Source: Flemingiibacterium sp045636265 (GTDB lineage: Bacteria > Bacillota > Clostridia > Oscillospirales > CAG-272). From it: a stretch of DNA of 46,926 nucleotides. Where the stretch lies: the NCBI GenBank assembly GCA_045636265.1, contig JAZTXD010000126.1, positions 1-46,926 of the forward strand, in the 5' to 3' direction. Shown here piece by piece: positions 39,912-46,926 of this stretch. Below the pieces are notes generated by a model. The model saw nothing but the letters and a program-made list of their open reading frames with translations, did no database searches and was not told where the DNA came from. Numbering within the stretch: the first letter of the stretch is position 1; the number at the start of each line of letters is the position of its first letter. Made by a program: the position numbers and the translations under genes.

Positions 39912-41327
39912 TCAGAATCTGAAGTAAAGGAACGGATTGTAGGAATTTGCAACGAGGAACGCGGTGCAAATGATGAAGATTGCCACGAAGGTAACATTCT
40001 TTATAACTGTTCCTGCCGGGTTTTCGCCGAGCTTTGTGAGAAGCTTCTCGGCGATCTTCTTGGGAGCGGGAGTTGCGGCTATTGCAAGTATCACGAAGAG
40101 CAGTGCGTTCGTGAGAAGCAGATACATGGACGTATTATCTGCAAAACTTCCGCCTGCACCAAACATTGCCGCAAGGAATTTGCCGAGCTTTGACATATCC
40201 TCAATAGCAAATATAGCCCAGCTGATTACAACGAGGAACAGTGTGTAAATGTGGGACACAAACGACGGAAGCTTCTGAAGAATTTTTCCGAGGAAGAATT
40301 TCTCGATAAGCAAGAGTATACCGAAATAAACTCCCCAGATTATAAAGTTCCAGTTAGCGCCGTGCCAGATACCGGTGAGAAGCCATACAATGCAGATATT
40401 GCGGATATGCTTTGCCGGACCTTTACGGTTGCCGCCCAGGGGAATGTAGACGTAGTCACGGAACCAGGAGCCAAGGGAAATATGCCAGCGGCGCCAGAAT
40501 TCGGTGATGCTTTTTGAGATGTAGGGATAGTTGAAGTTCTCAAGGAAGTGGAAGCCGAGCATTTTTCCAAGACCGATCGCCATATCGGAGTATCCCGAGA
40601 AGTCGAAATAAATCTGGAAAGAATATGCCAGAATGCCGATCCACGCGGTGAGCACGGGCAATGTATCAAGATTTGATGCCAAAACAGTGTCCCAGATCAT
40701 GCCGGCACTGTTTGCGAGCAGAACCTTTTTGCCAAGACCGGACATGAAGCGGCTGACGCCTGCTGCGAAATCGTCAAAGTTTTCGCGGCGGTTGTCAAGC
40801 TGATCGGCGATGGTTTTGAACTGTACAATGGGACCTGCGATAAGCTGAGGGAAGAGTGCAACGTATGCGCCGAAGCTGATAGGGTTGCGCTGGGCTTTTG
40901 CATCGCCGCGGTATACGTCAACCGTATAGGACATTGTCTGGAATGTATAGAACGAAATACCTATAGGAAGCGGTAAGTTGAGAAGCGGTATGTTCGCTCC
41001 AAAGAGTGCATTGATGTTTGTGAGTATGAAGTCGGTGTATTTAAAAAATGCGAGTAATGATAAGTTGATTATCATTGATGACGCAACTACTGCGCGCGCC
41101 GCACGCATCTTACCTTGCTCCTTAAAACGCTCGACCAATAAGCCGTGCGTGTAGTCGACAACCGTTGAAAAAATCATGAGTGTGACATATACCGGCTCGC
41201 CCCATGCGTAGAATATCAGGCTCGAAAAGAAGAGAAGTGCATTGCGGAATTTTCGAGGCAGGATAAAATACAGTATCATGACGATCGGCAGAAAACGGAA
41301 CAAAAACAGCAAGCTGCTGAAAACCAT
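39912..41327 (-). CDS. MBOAT (AlgI/DltB-like) O-acyltransferase
   Basis: 471 residues with about 10-11 membrane helices. Family motifs are PIGISFYTFQTMSYTVDVYR, FFPQLIAGPIV-like ALFPQLIAGPIVQF, the catalytic-histidine motif WHGANWNFIIWG and FWRRWHISLGSWFRDYVYIP. MBOAT proteins move acyl groups from the inside to outside acceptors. AAAGGA lies 10 bp before the ATG. It is the middle gene of the DUF4358-MBOAT-DHHW group; the acceptor polymer is not known. Confidence 0.95.
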   Translation of the reverse strand: MVFSSLLFLFRFLPIVMILYFILPRKFRNALLFFSSLIFYAWGEPVYVTLMIFSTVVDYTHGLLVERFKEQGKMRAARAVVASSMIINLSLLAFFKYTDFILTNINALFGANIPLLNLPLPIGISFYTFQTMSYTVDVYRGDAKAQRNPISFGAYVALFPQLIAGPIVQFKTIADQLDNRRENFDDFAAGVSRFMSGLGKKVLLANSAGMIWDTVLASNLDTLPVLTAWIGILAYSFQIYFDFSGYSDMAIGLGKMLGFHFLENFNYPYISKSITEFWRRWHISLGSWFRDYVYIPLGGNRKGPAKHIRNICIVWLLTGIWHGANWNFIIWGVYFGILLLIEKFFLGKILQKLPSFVSHIYTLFLVVISWAIFAIEDMSKLGKFLAAMFGAGGSFADNTSMYLLLTNALLFVILAIAATPAPKKIAEKLLTKLGENPAGTVIKNVTFVAIFIICTAFLVANSYNPFLYFRF

Positions 41328-41355
41328 AACGGTGTATCCTTTCTTTTGAGAGAGT

Positions 41356-41389
41356 TATGGCGACTCGCCATGATTGGAGAGTCGCCATA
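41356..41389 (-). other. Intercistronic hairpin between DUF4358 and MBOAT genes
   Basis: Eleven-bp perfect stem TATGGCGACTC/GAGTCGCCATA (41356-41366 with 41379-41389), loop of 12. No T run follows on either strand, so it is more likely an mRNA stability or processing element than a terminator. Confidence 0.6.
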
Positions 41390-41409
41390 TAGTTATTGCC
41401 TAAACTAAA

Positions 41410-42159
41410 TTATTTGCTGAAGAGTGCCTTAACAGCGTCAACAGCCTTCTGGGTGTTCTCAGCTGCGTATGCGTCCTGAGCAGCGTCGATCTCAGCGAGC
41501 TTTGCATCGATTTCTTCCTGAGTCATGGTCTCGTAGTCGATGTCAACATAGATAAGCTCGTCCGGAAGAGTACCGAGCATTACGAAGCATACATAACCGC
41601 CCTCGGTGAATACCTTTGCATTGCGGATCTTGGGGAGGTTGATCGGATACTGGAAAGCATCGTTTGCGAGGAACTCATGATAAGCGTTGAGAGCGTTGAA
41701 AACATTTTCCTCGTTGCCCTCGGTAGGCTTAACGATGATAAGAGTGTCAACGTTTGTAATAGAAGCAGCCTTGTTAACAACAACCTCGTCGATCCATGCG
41801 CCCTGAACGCCGTAGATGTTCTCAAGCTCTGTTGTGATATATTCGGAAACAGGCATGCCGAGATCATTTTCGGGATCAGTGATACCGGGGAAGCTAAAAT
41901 TGAAGGTGTTTTCAGCGAAGTTAGCGCTGTATTCGGAAAGGGGCATGCCCATTTCGTTGTTAGCGTTGTAGAGGTCGCCGTAAACATTGAGAACTGCTGT
42001 CTTGATGTCGTCGATAGTAACAGTTACTTCGGTGCTGCCGGTGTCTTCGGTGTTGCTGGTGTCTGTGGTGTCCTCGGTGTTGCCGTTGGTGCCGCAGGAT
42101 GCGAATGTAGCGCCGATTACGGTCGCTGCGAGAAGGAGTGCAAGAATTTTCTTAAACAT
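41410..42159 (-). CDS. DUF4358 lipoprotein
   Basis: 249 residues. A signal peptide ends at the lipobox FASC (C22); a short D/T-rich linker (25-45) follows. Two short direct repeats, EMGMPLSEY and DLGMPVSEY (GMPxSEY), lie in the outside domain. DUF4358 proteins are commonly found beside MBOAT and DHHW genes in Clostridia (recalled, not checked), suggesting a helper role in acyl transfer. TAGGT precedes the ATG. The unit is preceded by an ECF-type promoter. Confidence 0.82.
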   Translation of the reverse strand: MFKKILALLLAATVIGATFASCGTNGNTEDTTDTSNTEDTGSTEVTVTIDDIKTAVLNVYGDLYNANNEMGMPLSEYSANFAENTFNFSFPGITDPENDLGMPVSEYITTELENIYGVQGAWIDEVVVNKAASITNVDTLIIVKPTEGNEENVFNALNAYHEFLANDAFQYPINLPKIRNAKVFTEGGYVCFVMLGTLPDELIYVDIDYETMTQEEIDAKLAEIDAAQDAYAAENTQKAVDAVKALFSK

Positions 42160-42237
42160 TTTTTTGTACCTAACCTTTCATTTTGTCGGTAATATTTTTT
42201 GCAGTCGGGTGATTATTATTCCCCACTTGCCTATATA

Positions 42238-42262
42238 GACGCACGTATTTTTAAAAAGTTCC
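42238..42262 (-). promoter_or_regulatory. ECF-type promoter of the DUF4358-MBOAT-DHHW operon
   Basis: Minus strand: GGAAC (42258-42262), 16 bp, CGTC (42238-42241), followed by TATATAG. It lies in the gap between nahK and the DUF4358 gene. It is the third copy of the motif seen at 29683 and 34638. Confidence 0.72.
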
Positions 42263-42337
42263 GCACGAAGCTATATCAATAAAGAATGATGGAATGCAAG
42301 TTATGCCATAGTGGTTATATCGCGTTAGAAGGGTAGA

Positions 42338-43432
42338 TCAACCCTCTCTGCATTCCTTTACTATGCGGCGCATATCCTCGATCTTGGTTTCCATATCGCG
42401 AAGAAGTGCGATCTGTGCACGCGCACGGATAAGATTGTGCTCGGGGTAGTTGAGCTTGAAATAAACGTCGCCGTTGAGATAGTCGCCGAGGAAACGCAGA
42501 GCAAGCTCATATGTCATAAGGAGCGCGCCGTCGGCGAGAAGATCATATTCAGTGTCGGTAAGTGCACCGCCAACACCTTTTATAAATCCGCGTGTAAACT
42601 GTTCAAACAGTGTGAGATCGCAAGCGATTTTTGATGTGTCGGGCTCGTCCTCCGCTGCCGTACATGCTCCGAAGCGTATAGCATCACCGAAATCGTAGAG
42701 CACGGAACCGGGCATTACCGTGTCAAGATCGATAACGCAGATTCCCTTATCGGTTACGGGATCTATGAGAACATTGTTGAGCTTGGTGTCGTTATGAGTT
42801 ACTCGAAGCGGCATAGCGCCGGATTTGATTGCATCAACTGCGATGTGTGCAAGATTCTCGCGGGATTCGAGGAACAGGCACTCCTGTTCCGCCTCGCGAA
42901 GACGTTCGGGGAGCTTGCACTTCATAACCGCCGTTTTGAAATCGGAGTAGCGGCTCACGGTATTGTGGAAATTGGGAATGGTTTCGTGAAGAGTGTGTGC
43001 CGGATAGTCGGCGAGCATCGACTGGAAATTGCCGAATGCTTCAGCCGCGCTGTAGAAAAGCTCCGGACGGCTTATGGACTGATAGGAAACAGCGTCAATA
43101 AACTTGCACATACGCCAGTGCATTCCGTCTTCATCCACGCAAAGATTGGAGTGTCCGTCAGACTCTGCATATGTAAGCGTTTCGCGTTCGGGATCACCGC
43201 CGTTTGCGATTACCTTTTCCTTTAAAAACGCGCAGATGCCGTTTACGTTTTCCATAAGCTCAAAGGGCTTTTTGAAAACGTTGACGTTTACGTTCTGAAG
43301 AATATACTTTTCTTCGTTGTCGAGAGTTACTTCAAAGGTACGATTAATATTGCCGTAAGTTATAGGCTCAAAAGATACAGGATTTCCGCCGAGCTTGAAA
43401 TGAGAAACAGCCAAATGTTCTTTCTCGTACAT
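42338..43432 (-). CDS. nahK: N-acetylhexosamine 1-kinase
   Basis: 364 residues, same length as bifidobacterial NahK, which phosphorylates N-acetylgalactosamine and N-acetylglucosamine at C1. It keeps NahK-like motifs through its whole length: GNINRTFEVTLDNEEKYILQ, LRVTHNDTKLNNVL (catalytic loop), VIDLDTVMPGSVLYDFGDAI, FGACTAAEDEPD and YPEHNLIRARAQI. AAAGGAG precedes the ATG. It lies 24 bp after azlD in the same direction. No phosphorylase or epimerase gene of the lacto-N-biose path is nearby. Confidence 0.87.
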   Translation of the reverse strand: MYEKEHLAVSHFKLGGNPVSFEPITYGNINRTFEVTLDNEEKYILQNVNVNVFKKPFELMENVNGICAFLKEKVIANGGDPERETLTYAESDGHSNLCVDEDGMHWRMCKFIDAVSYQSISRPELFYSAAEAFGNFQSMLADYPAHTLHETIPNFHNTVSRYSDFKTAVMKCKLPERLREAEQECLFLESRENLAHIAVDAIKSGAMPLRVTHNDTKLNNVLIDPVTDKGICVIDLDTVMPGSVLYDFGDAIRFGACTAAEDEPDTSKIACDLTLFEQFTRGFIKGVGGALTDTEYDLLADGALLMTYELALRFLGDYLNGDVYFKLNYPEHNLIRARAQIALLRDMETKIEDMRRIVKECREG

Positions 43433-43456
43433 TATTTCGGCTCCTTTCTGAAAAAA

Positions 43457-43774
43457 CTATATTAAAATGAAGATAAGCTCAAAAACAAGTGCGGTTAAGC
43501 ATGCACTCAGTGCAACGCTCAAAAGTGAAGCGCCGAAGAATGCCGCGAGTATAGCCACAGCAAAACCGAGGACTGACGGAAGAATATCCGGTGTTGAATA
43601 GAAAATTGCCGGAACAGTCATTGCCGACAGCACCGCATACGGTACATAATAGATGAAGCTTTTAATAAAGGTAGACTTTATTTTAGTCTGCACAAGAGTC
43701 ATCGGCAGCATACGGATAAGATATGTAACCCCTGCCATGACGGCTAAATATAAAATATATTGTAGATTACTCAT
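43457..43774 (-). CDS. azlD: AzlD-like branched-chain amino acid export subunit
   Basis: 105 residues with four hydrophobic helices. The family features are YILYLAVMAGVTYLIRMLPM at the N-terminus and FIKSFIYYVPYAVLSAMTVP. AzlD works with AzlC to export branched-chain amino acids and analogues. Its start overlaps azlC by 8 bp, so translation is coupled. It is the smaller half of the standard AzlCD pair. Confidence 0.9.
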   Translation of the reverse strand: MSNLQYILYLAVMAGVTYLIRMLPMTLVQTKIKSTFIKSFIYYVPYAVLSAMTVPAIFYSTPDILPSVLGFAVAILAAFFGASLLSVALSACLTALVFELIFILI

Positions 43775-44486
43775 CGCACGGATCCTCCGTTTCCACAGGG
43801 AAAATCAAAGCGCCGAGCAGAGCCGCAACTATAGTGGATATTATAATCGAAAAACCGTCCGAAATGAAATCAAGCGCAGGCAGGTAATATATTACGCAGG
43901 ATATTGCAATTGCCGGAAGTACAACCGCGAGAAGCCGCATATTCTTTCTTATAGGCGGAACAACTATCGCTATGAACATTCCGTAAAGCGCTATGCCGAG
44001 TGCACTTACCACGATCTCGGGCAAAATATTTCCCACGGCGGCGCCGAGCAGAGTGCCGAGCGACCAGCCGATGTAGGGAAGTGTGATGAGCCCGTACATA
44101 TACTTGGGGGACAGTGTGTGAGGCTTTGATGCGGCAACCGCGAAGATCTCATCGGTTACACCGAATGACGCAATCAAGCGGTGCGGAAGAGTGAACGTCT
44201 TATCAAGCTTTTGCGAGAGGGAAAGGCTCATAAGGAAATAACGCGAATTTATCGTAAGCTGTGTAAGAGCCATTTCGATGAGCGCACCGTGGCTTAAGAT
44301 TACCGAGATTCCGGCCTTTTGACCCGCCGATGTGAGATTTGTCATGGAAATAAGCAGTATCCATAAAACCGGGATACCTTTGGCGGCGGCAAAAAGTCCA
44401 ATGGAAAAAGATACCGAGAGATATCCGAGCGCGATCGGGATGCCGTCACATACCCCTCTTTTATAGGTGTTTTGCATCAGATTCAT
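43767..44486 (-). CDS. azlC: AzlC-like branched-chain amino acid exporter
   Basis: 239 residues with about seven membrane helices. Family motifs are GIPIALGYLSVSFSIGLFAA, AGQKAGISVILSHGALIEMA, LTQLTINSRYFLMSLSLSQK and GVTDEIFAVAASK. The ATG at 44486 has only a distant GGAG (about 16 bp); the ATG at codon 4 is an alternative. It heads the azlC-azlD-nahK operon, read from the promoter at 44558-44586. Confidence 0.93.
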   Translation of the reverse strand: MNLMQNTYKRGVCDGIPIALGYLSVSFSIGLFAAAKGIPVLWILLISMTNLTSAGQKAGISVILSHGALIEMALTQLTINSRYFLMSLSLSQKLDKTFTLPHRLIASFGVTDEIFAVAASKPHTLSPKYMYGLITLPYIGWSLGTLLGAAVGNILPEIVVSALGIALYGMFIAIVVPPIRKNMRLLAVVLPAIAISCVIYYLPALDFISDGFSIIISTIVAALLGALIFPVETEDPCDE

Positions 44487-44557
44487 GGAAGTTTACTGTT
44501 CACTCCGATACTGTTTTGTGTACATAAGGTGCTTGTGATAAAATACACAATATTTAT

Positions 44558-44586
44558 ATTATACCACATATTCTTACAAAAAGCAA
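44558..44586 (-). promoter_or_regulatory. Sigma-A promoter of the azlC-azlD-nahK operon
   Basis: Minus strand: TTGCTT (44581-44586), 17-bp spacer, TATAAT (44558-44563). Confidence 0.78.
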
Positions 44587-44621
44587 GACTTTTGCAAAAA
44601 CAGTAAAAAATATTTCAAAAA

Positions 44622-44654
44622 CCTATTTACAAATAGGAAATTGTGTGGTATAAT
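44622..44654 (+). promoter_or_regulatory. Sigma-A promoter of rpsO with a dyad over the -35
   Basis: TTTACA (44626-44631), 17-bp spacer, TATAAT (44649-44654). The -35 lies inside the 16-bp inverted repeat CCTATTT-AC-AAATAGG (44622-44637), a possible operator. Confidence 0.82.
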
Positions 44655-44755
44655 AACGATGTATGATTACCGGAGGCGAAGTTTTCGGATCTCACCGACC
44701 GATTGCATCGTTTCACGGGATATGCAAATATTTATTTTAGAAAGGTGAAAATACC

Positions 44756-45022
44756 ATGATCGCAAAAGAAGTTAAGCAGCAGATTATCGCAGAGTACAAG
44801 CTCTCCGAGGCAGACACCGGTTCCCCTGAGGTTCAGATCGCTATCCTCACCAACCGCATCAACTCCCTCAATGAGCACCTCAAGGCTAATCCCAAGGATC
44901 ATCACAGCCACAGAGGTCTTCTTAAGATGGTTGGTCAGAGAAGAAACCTTCTCGGCTACCTCCAGAAGAAGGACATCACTCGCTACAGAGCTATCATCGA
45001 AAAGCTCGGTCTGCGTAAATAA
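44756..45022 (+). CDS. rpsO: 30S ribosomal protein S15
   Basis: 88 residues, the usual length. Typical sequence MIAKEVKQQIIAEYKLSEAD, TGSPEVQIAILTNRINSLNEHLK, HHSHRGLLKMVGQRRNLLGYL and RYRAIIEKLGLRK. S15 binds the central domain of 16S rRNA early in 30S assembly. AAAGGTG lies 8 bp before the ATG. A leader of about 95 nt precedes it, with a TTGCAT/ATGCAA hairpin (44703-44738) that may serve S15 autoregulation. It is followed by pnp, as in many bacteria. Confidence 0.97.
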   Translation: MIAKEVKQQIIAEYKLSEADTGSPEVQIAILTNRINSLNEHLKANPKDHHSHRGLLKMVGQRRNLLGYLQKKDITRYRAIIEKLGLRK

Positions 45023-45237
45023 GACTTCAAATGCCGCTATCCGACCGCTTTTGCGGTCGGGTACGGTACAAGCCCTTCCTGTAAAGCTTGCGCTTTTGGG
45101 ACGGGTAAACTTTTTATGTGGGGATAGTTTTACGGCTGAGCATTTTAAACTGCGCCCGAAGGTTTCGGACGTGCTTTTAAGTGCACAACCTGTAAGGTTC
45201 TCCCCTAAAATCAAAAAAACAACAAGGAGAAACAAAA
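45023..45237 (+). other. Structured rpsO-pnp intergenic RNA
   Basis: 215 nt. The first hairpin is CCGACCGC-TTTT-GCGGTCGG (45041-45060, 8 bp perfect). A second forms from CCCTTCC and GGGACGGG around AAAGC/GCTTT (45073-45105). A third pairs GCATTTTAAA with TTTTAAGTGC (about 45140-45183) around CCGAA/TTCGG. A last one is AACCT-GTA-AGGTT (45187-45199). No hairpin has a strong T run, so rpsO and pnp are probably co-transcribed and the region may be a processing or PNPase control site. Confidence 0.5.
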
Positions 45238-46926
45238 ATGTTTGAGAATTTCAAAGTGTTTAACTATGAGTTCGCCGGCAGACCGCTCGTTATCGAAACC
45301 GGTAAGCTCGCAGGACTCGCAAACGGCTCTTGTCTTGTTCGCTACGGCGATACCGTTGTTCTTGCGTGTGCTACCGCATCCGCAAAGCCCCGTGACGGCA
45401 TCGACTTCCTTCCTCTGTCTGTAGACTTTGAGGAGAAGATGTACTCTGTCGGCAGAATCCCCGGCGGTTACCTCAAGCGCGAGGGTAAGCCTTCTGAAAA
45501 GGCTATTCTTACATCCCGCGTTATCGACCGTCCCGTACGTCCCCTCTTCCCGAAGGACCTTCGCAATGACGTAAACCTCTCGCTCACAGTTATGAGCGTT
45601 GACAACGATTGCTCTCCCGAAATCACAGCTATGATCGGTGCTTCCATCGCTTTGTCCATTTCCGACATTCCGTGGAACGGACCTATCGGCGGCGTGTTCA
45701 TGGGACTTGTTGACGGCAAGCCCGTTATCAACCCCACAAGCGAGCAGAGAAAGGTTTCCGATCTCCAGCTTACCGTTGCGGCTTCCGCAGAGAAGGTAGT
45801 TATGATCGAGGCAGGCGCTAACGAAGTTTCCGATGCTGACATGTACAATGCTATCATGATCGCACACGAGGAAATCAAGAAGCTCGTTAAGTTTATCGAT
45901 TCTATCGTTGCTGAAATCGGCAAGCCGAAGTTCACATACGAATCCGGCGAGCTTGACCACGATATGTTCGATAAGATCTTCGCTTTCGTTGAGAATGACG
46001 TAATGTTCGCTCTCGATACCGACGATAAGAATGTACGTGACGAGCGTATGAATCCTATTCAGGACGCTGTTATGGAGAAGTTCGGCGAAGAGTATCCCGA
46101 GCTTGAAATCCAGTATCCCGAGCTTATCTATAAGATTCAGAAGAAGATTGTTCGCCGCTGGCTGCTTGAAGATCACAAGCGCGTTGACGGACGCCGCATG
46201 GACCAGATCCGTCCGCTTGCTTCCGAGGTAGGCATTCTCCCCAGAACTCACGGTTCGGGACTTTTCACCAGAGGTCAGACTCAGGTTCTTACAATCGCAA
46301 CTCTCGGCCCGATATCCGACGCCCAGATGCTTGACGGTATCGACGAGGAAACCGAGAAGAGATATATGCACCACTACAACATGCCCGGCTACTCCACCGG
46401 TGAAGCAAAGGCTTCCCGCGGTGCCGGCAGACGTGAGATCGGTCACGGTGCTCTTGCAGAGCGCTCTCTCGTTCCCGTGCTTCCTTCCGTTGAAGAGTTC
46501 CCCTACGCTATCCGCCTTGTTTCCGAGGTTGTTTCCTCCTACGGTTCCTCCTCCCAGGGCTCTGTGTGCGGTTCAACTCTCGCGCTCATGGATGCGGGCG
46601 TTCCGATAAAGGCTCCCGTTGCAGGTATCTCCTGCGGTCTTATCACCGCTGATGACGGCACATGGACAACCATGATCGACATTCAGGGACTTGAAGACTT
46701 CTACGGCGATATGGACTTTAAGGTTGCAGGTACAAAGAAGGGTATCACCTCCATTCAGATGGACCTCAAGATCGACGGTCTTACGCCCGAGATCATCGCT
46801 GAAGCATTCGCTGTAACCCACAAGGGACGCGATTATATCATCGACGAGGTTATTCTCAAGGCTATTGAAGCTCCTCGTGCAGAGGTTTCCAAGTATGCTC
46901 CCAAGATGATCAGCATGAAGATCAAC
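45238..46926 (+). CDS. pnp: Polynucleotide phosphorylase (C-terminus beyond window)
   Basis: 563 codons visible of about 700; the gene runs off the window end. The first RNase PH domain starts with FEYEFAGRPLVIETGKLAGL-like sequence (here YEFAGRPLVIETGKLAGLAN) and PLFPKDLRNDVNLSL; the second domain has GSGLFTRGQTQVLTIATLG and YSTGEAKASRGAGRREIGHG, with SSQGSVCGSTLALMDAGVP and VAGISCGLI. PNPase degrades RNA 3' to 5' with phosphate. AAGGAGA lies 8 bp before the ATG. In other bacteria it controls its own mRNA through the leader, here the structured rpsO-pnp region. Confidence 0.96.
   Translation, partial: MFENFKVFNYEFAGRPLVIETGKLAGLANGSCLVRYGDTVVLACATASAKPRDGIDFLPLSVDFEEKMYSVGRIPGGYLKREGKPSEKAILTSRVIDRPVRPLFPKDLRNDVNLSLTVMSVDNDCSPEITAMIGASIALSISDIPWNGPIGGVFMGLVDGKPVINPTSEQRKVSDLQLTVAASAEKVVMIEAGANEVSDADMYNAIMIAHEEIKKLVKFIDSIVAEIGKPKFTYESGELDHDMFDKIFAFVENDVMFALDTDDKNVRDERMNPIQDAVMEKFGEEYPELEIQYPELIYKIQKKIVRRWLLEDHKRVDGRRMDQIRPLASEVGILPRTHGSGLFTRGQTQVLTIATLGPISDAQMLDGIDEETEKRYMHHYNMPGYSTGEAKASRGAGRREIGHGALAERSLVPVLPSVEEFPYAIRLVSEVVSSYGSSSQGSVCGSTLALMDAGVPIKAPVAGISCGLITADDGTWTTMIDIQGLEDFYGDMDFKVAGTKKGITSIQMDLKIDGLTPEIIAEAFAVTHKGRDYIIDEVILKAIEAPRAEVSKYAPKMISMKIN

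Noticed and set aside
42325..42350. Possible terminator after nahK (AGGGT/ACCCT)
   Set aside because: The stem is only 5 bp, overlaps the end of the coding region and has no T run.
45211..46446. 411-codon open frame on the minus strand opposite pnp
   Set aside because: pnp on the plus strand has clear RNase PH motifs and a strong ribosome site; the minus frame is a shadow.

Overview
The window looks like chromosome from an uncultured gut-type clostridial Firmicute (Oscillospiraceae/Christensenellales-like; exact taxon not determinable here). The evidence is the ylmE-sepF-yggT-ylmH-divIVA order, consensus sigma-A promoters with strong GGAGG ribosome sites, an L-box riboswitch, split transketolase, ThyX, AzlCD, NahK, the MBOAT/DHHW/DUF4358 trio, and a LysM-GH18 enzyme of spore-lytic type. 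I found no rRNA, tRNA, CRISPR array or transposase. It is mostly housekeeping and cell-envelope genes in short operons; divIVA and pnp are cut by the window ends.

Layout: 1-6512 (minus) carries cell division (HlyD-like anchor, ylmE, sepF, yggT, ylmH, divIVA) and tRNA modification (miaA, queA). 6562-8720 (plus) is a lysine-riboswitch-controlled dapA-dapB operon. 8755-10278 is a lipoprotein behind a long structured leader. 10286-11610 (minus) is a CofE-like ligase. 11799-14553 holds purC and a family 2 glycoside hydrolase. 14608-16034 holds an AT-rich XRE regulator, a palindromic repeat element and a SLOG protein. 16024-22508 (minus) holds a nitroreductase, an unknown protein, an XRE membrane regulator, a patatin, an rRNA/tRNA methylase, thyX, a TagA-like glycosyltransferase and an MFS carrier. 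22538-26641 (plus) is a nuclease-helicase/PHP/SGNH operon, facing a LysM-GH18 enzyme. 28051-32661 is dusB, an ECF sigma, its anti-sigma, a phosphoesterase and a lipoprotein. 32694-37048 is split transketolase, a NodB deacetylase and a membrane protein of unknown function. 37092-44586 (minus) is a TIM-barrel protein, an acyl-transfer module, nahK and azlCD. 44626-46926 is rpsO-pnp.

Most interesting result: three copies of one ECF-type promoter (GGAAC, 16-17 bp, CGTC). They stand before the anti-sigma operon (29683), the NodB deacetylase (34638) and the DUF4358-MBOAT-DHHW operon (42262, minus). With the ECF sigma at 29034 they suggest a self-limiting envelope-stress regulon that couples polysaccharide deacetylation with acyl transfer on the wall. 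This is inferred from sequence only. Other leads are a 140-nt structured leader before a lipoprotein whose start codon has no ribosome site of its own, a TIM-barrel family shared by two distant genes in the window, a promoter motif shared by the nuclease-helicase and dusB, and a palindromic repeat element.
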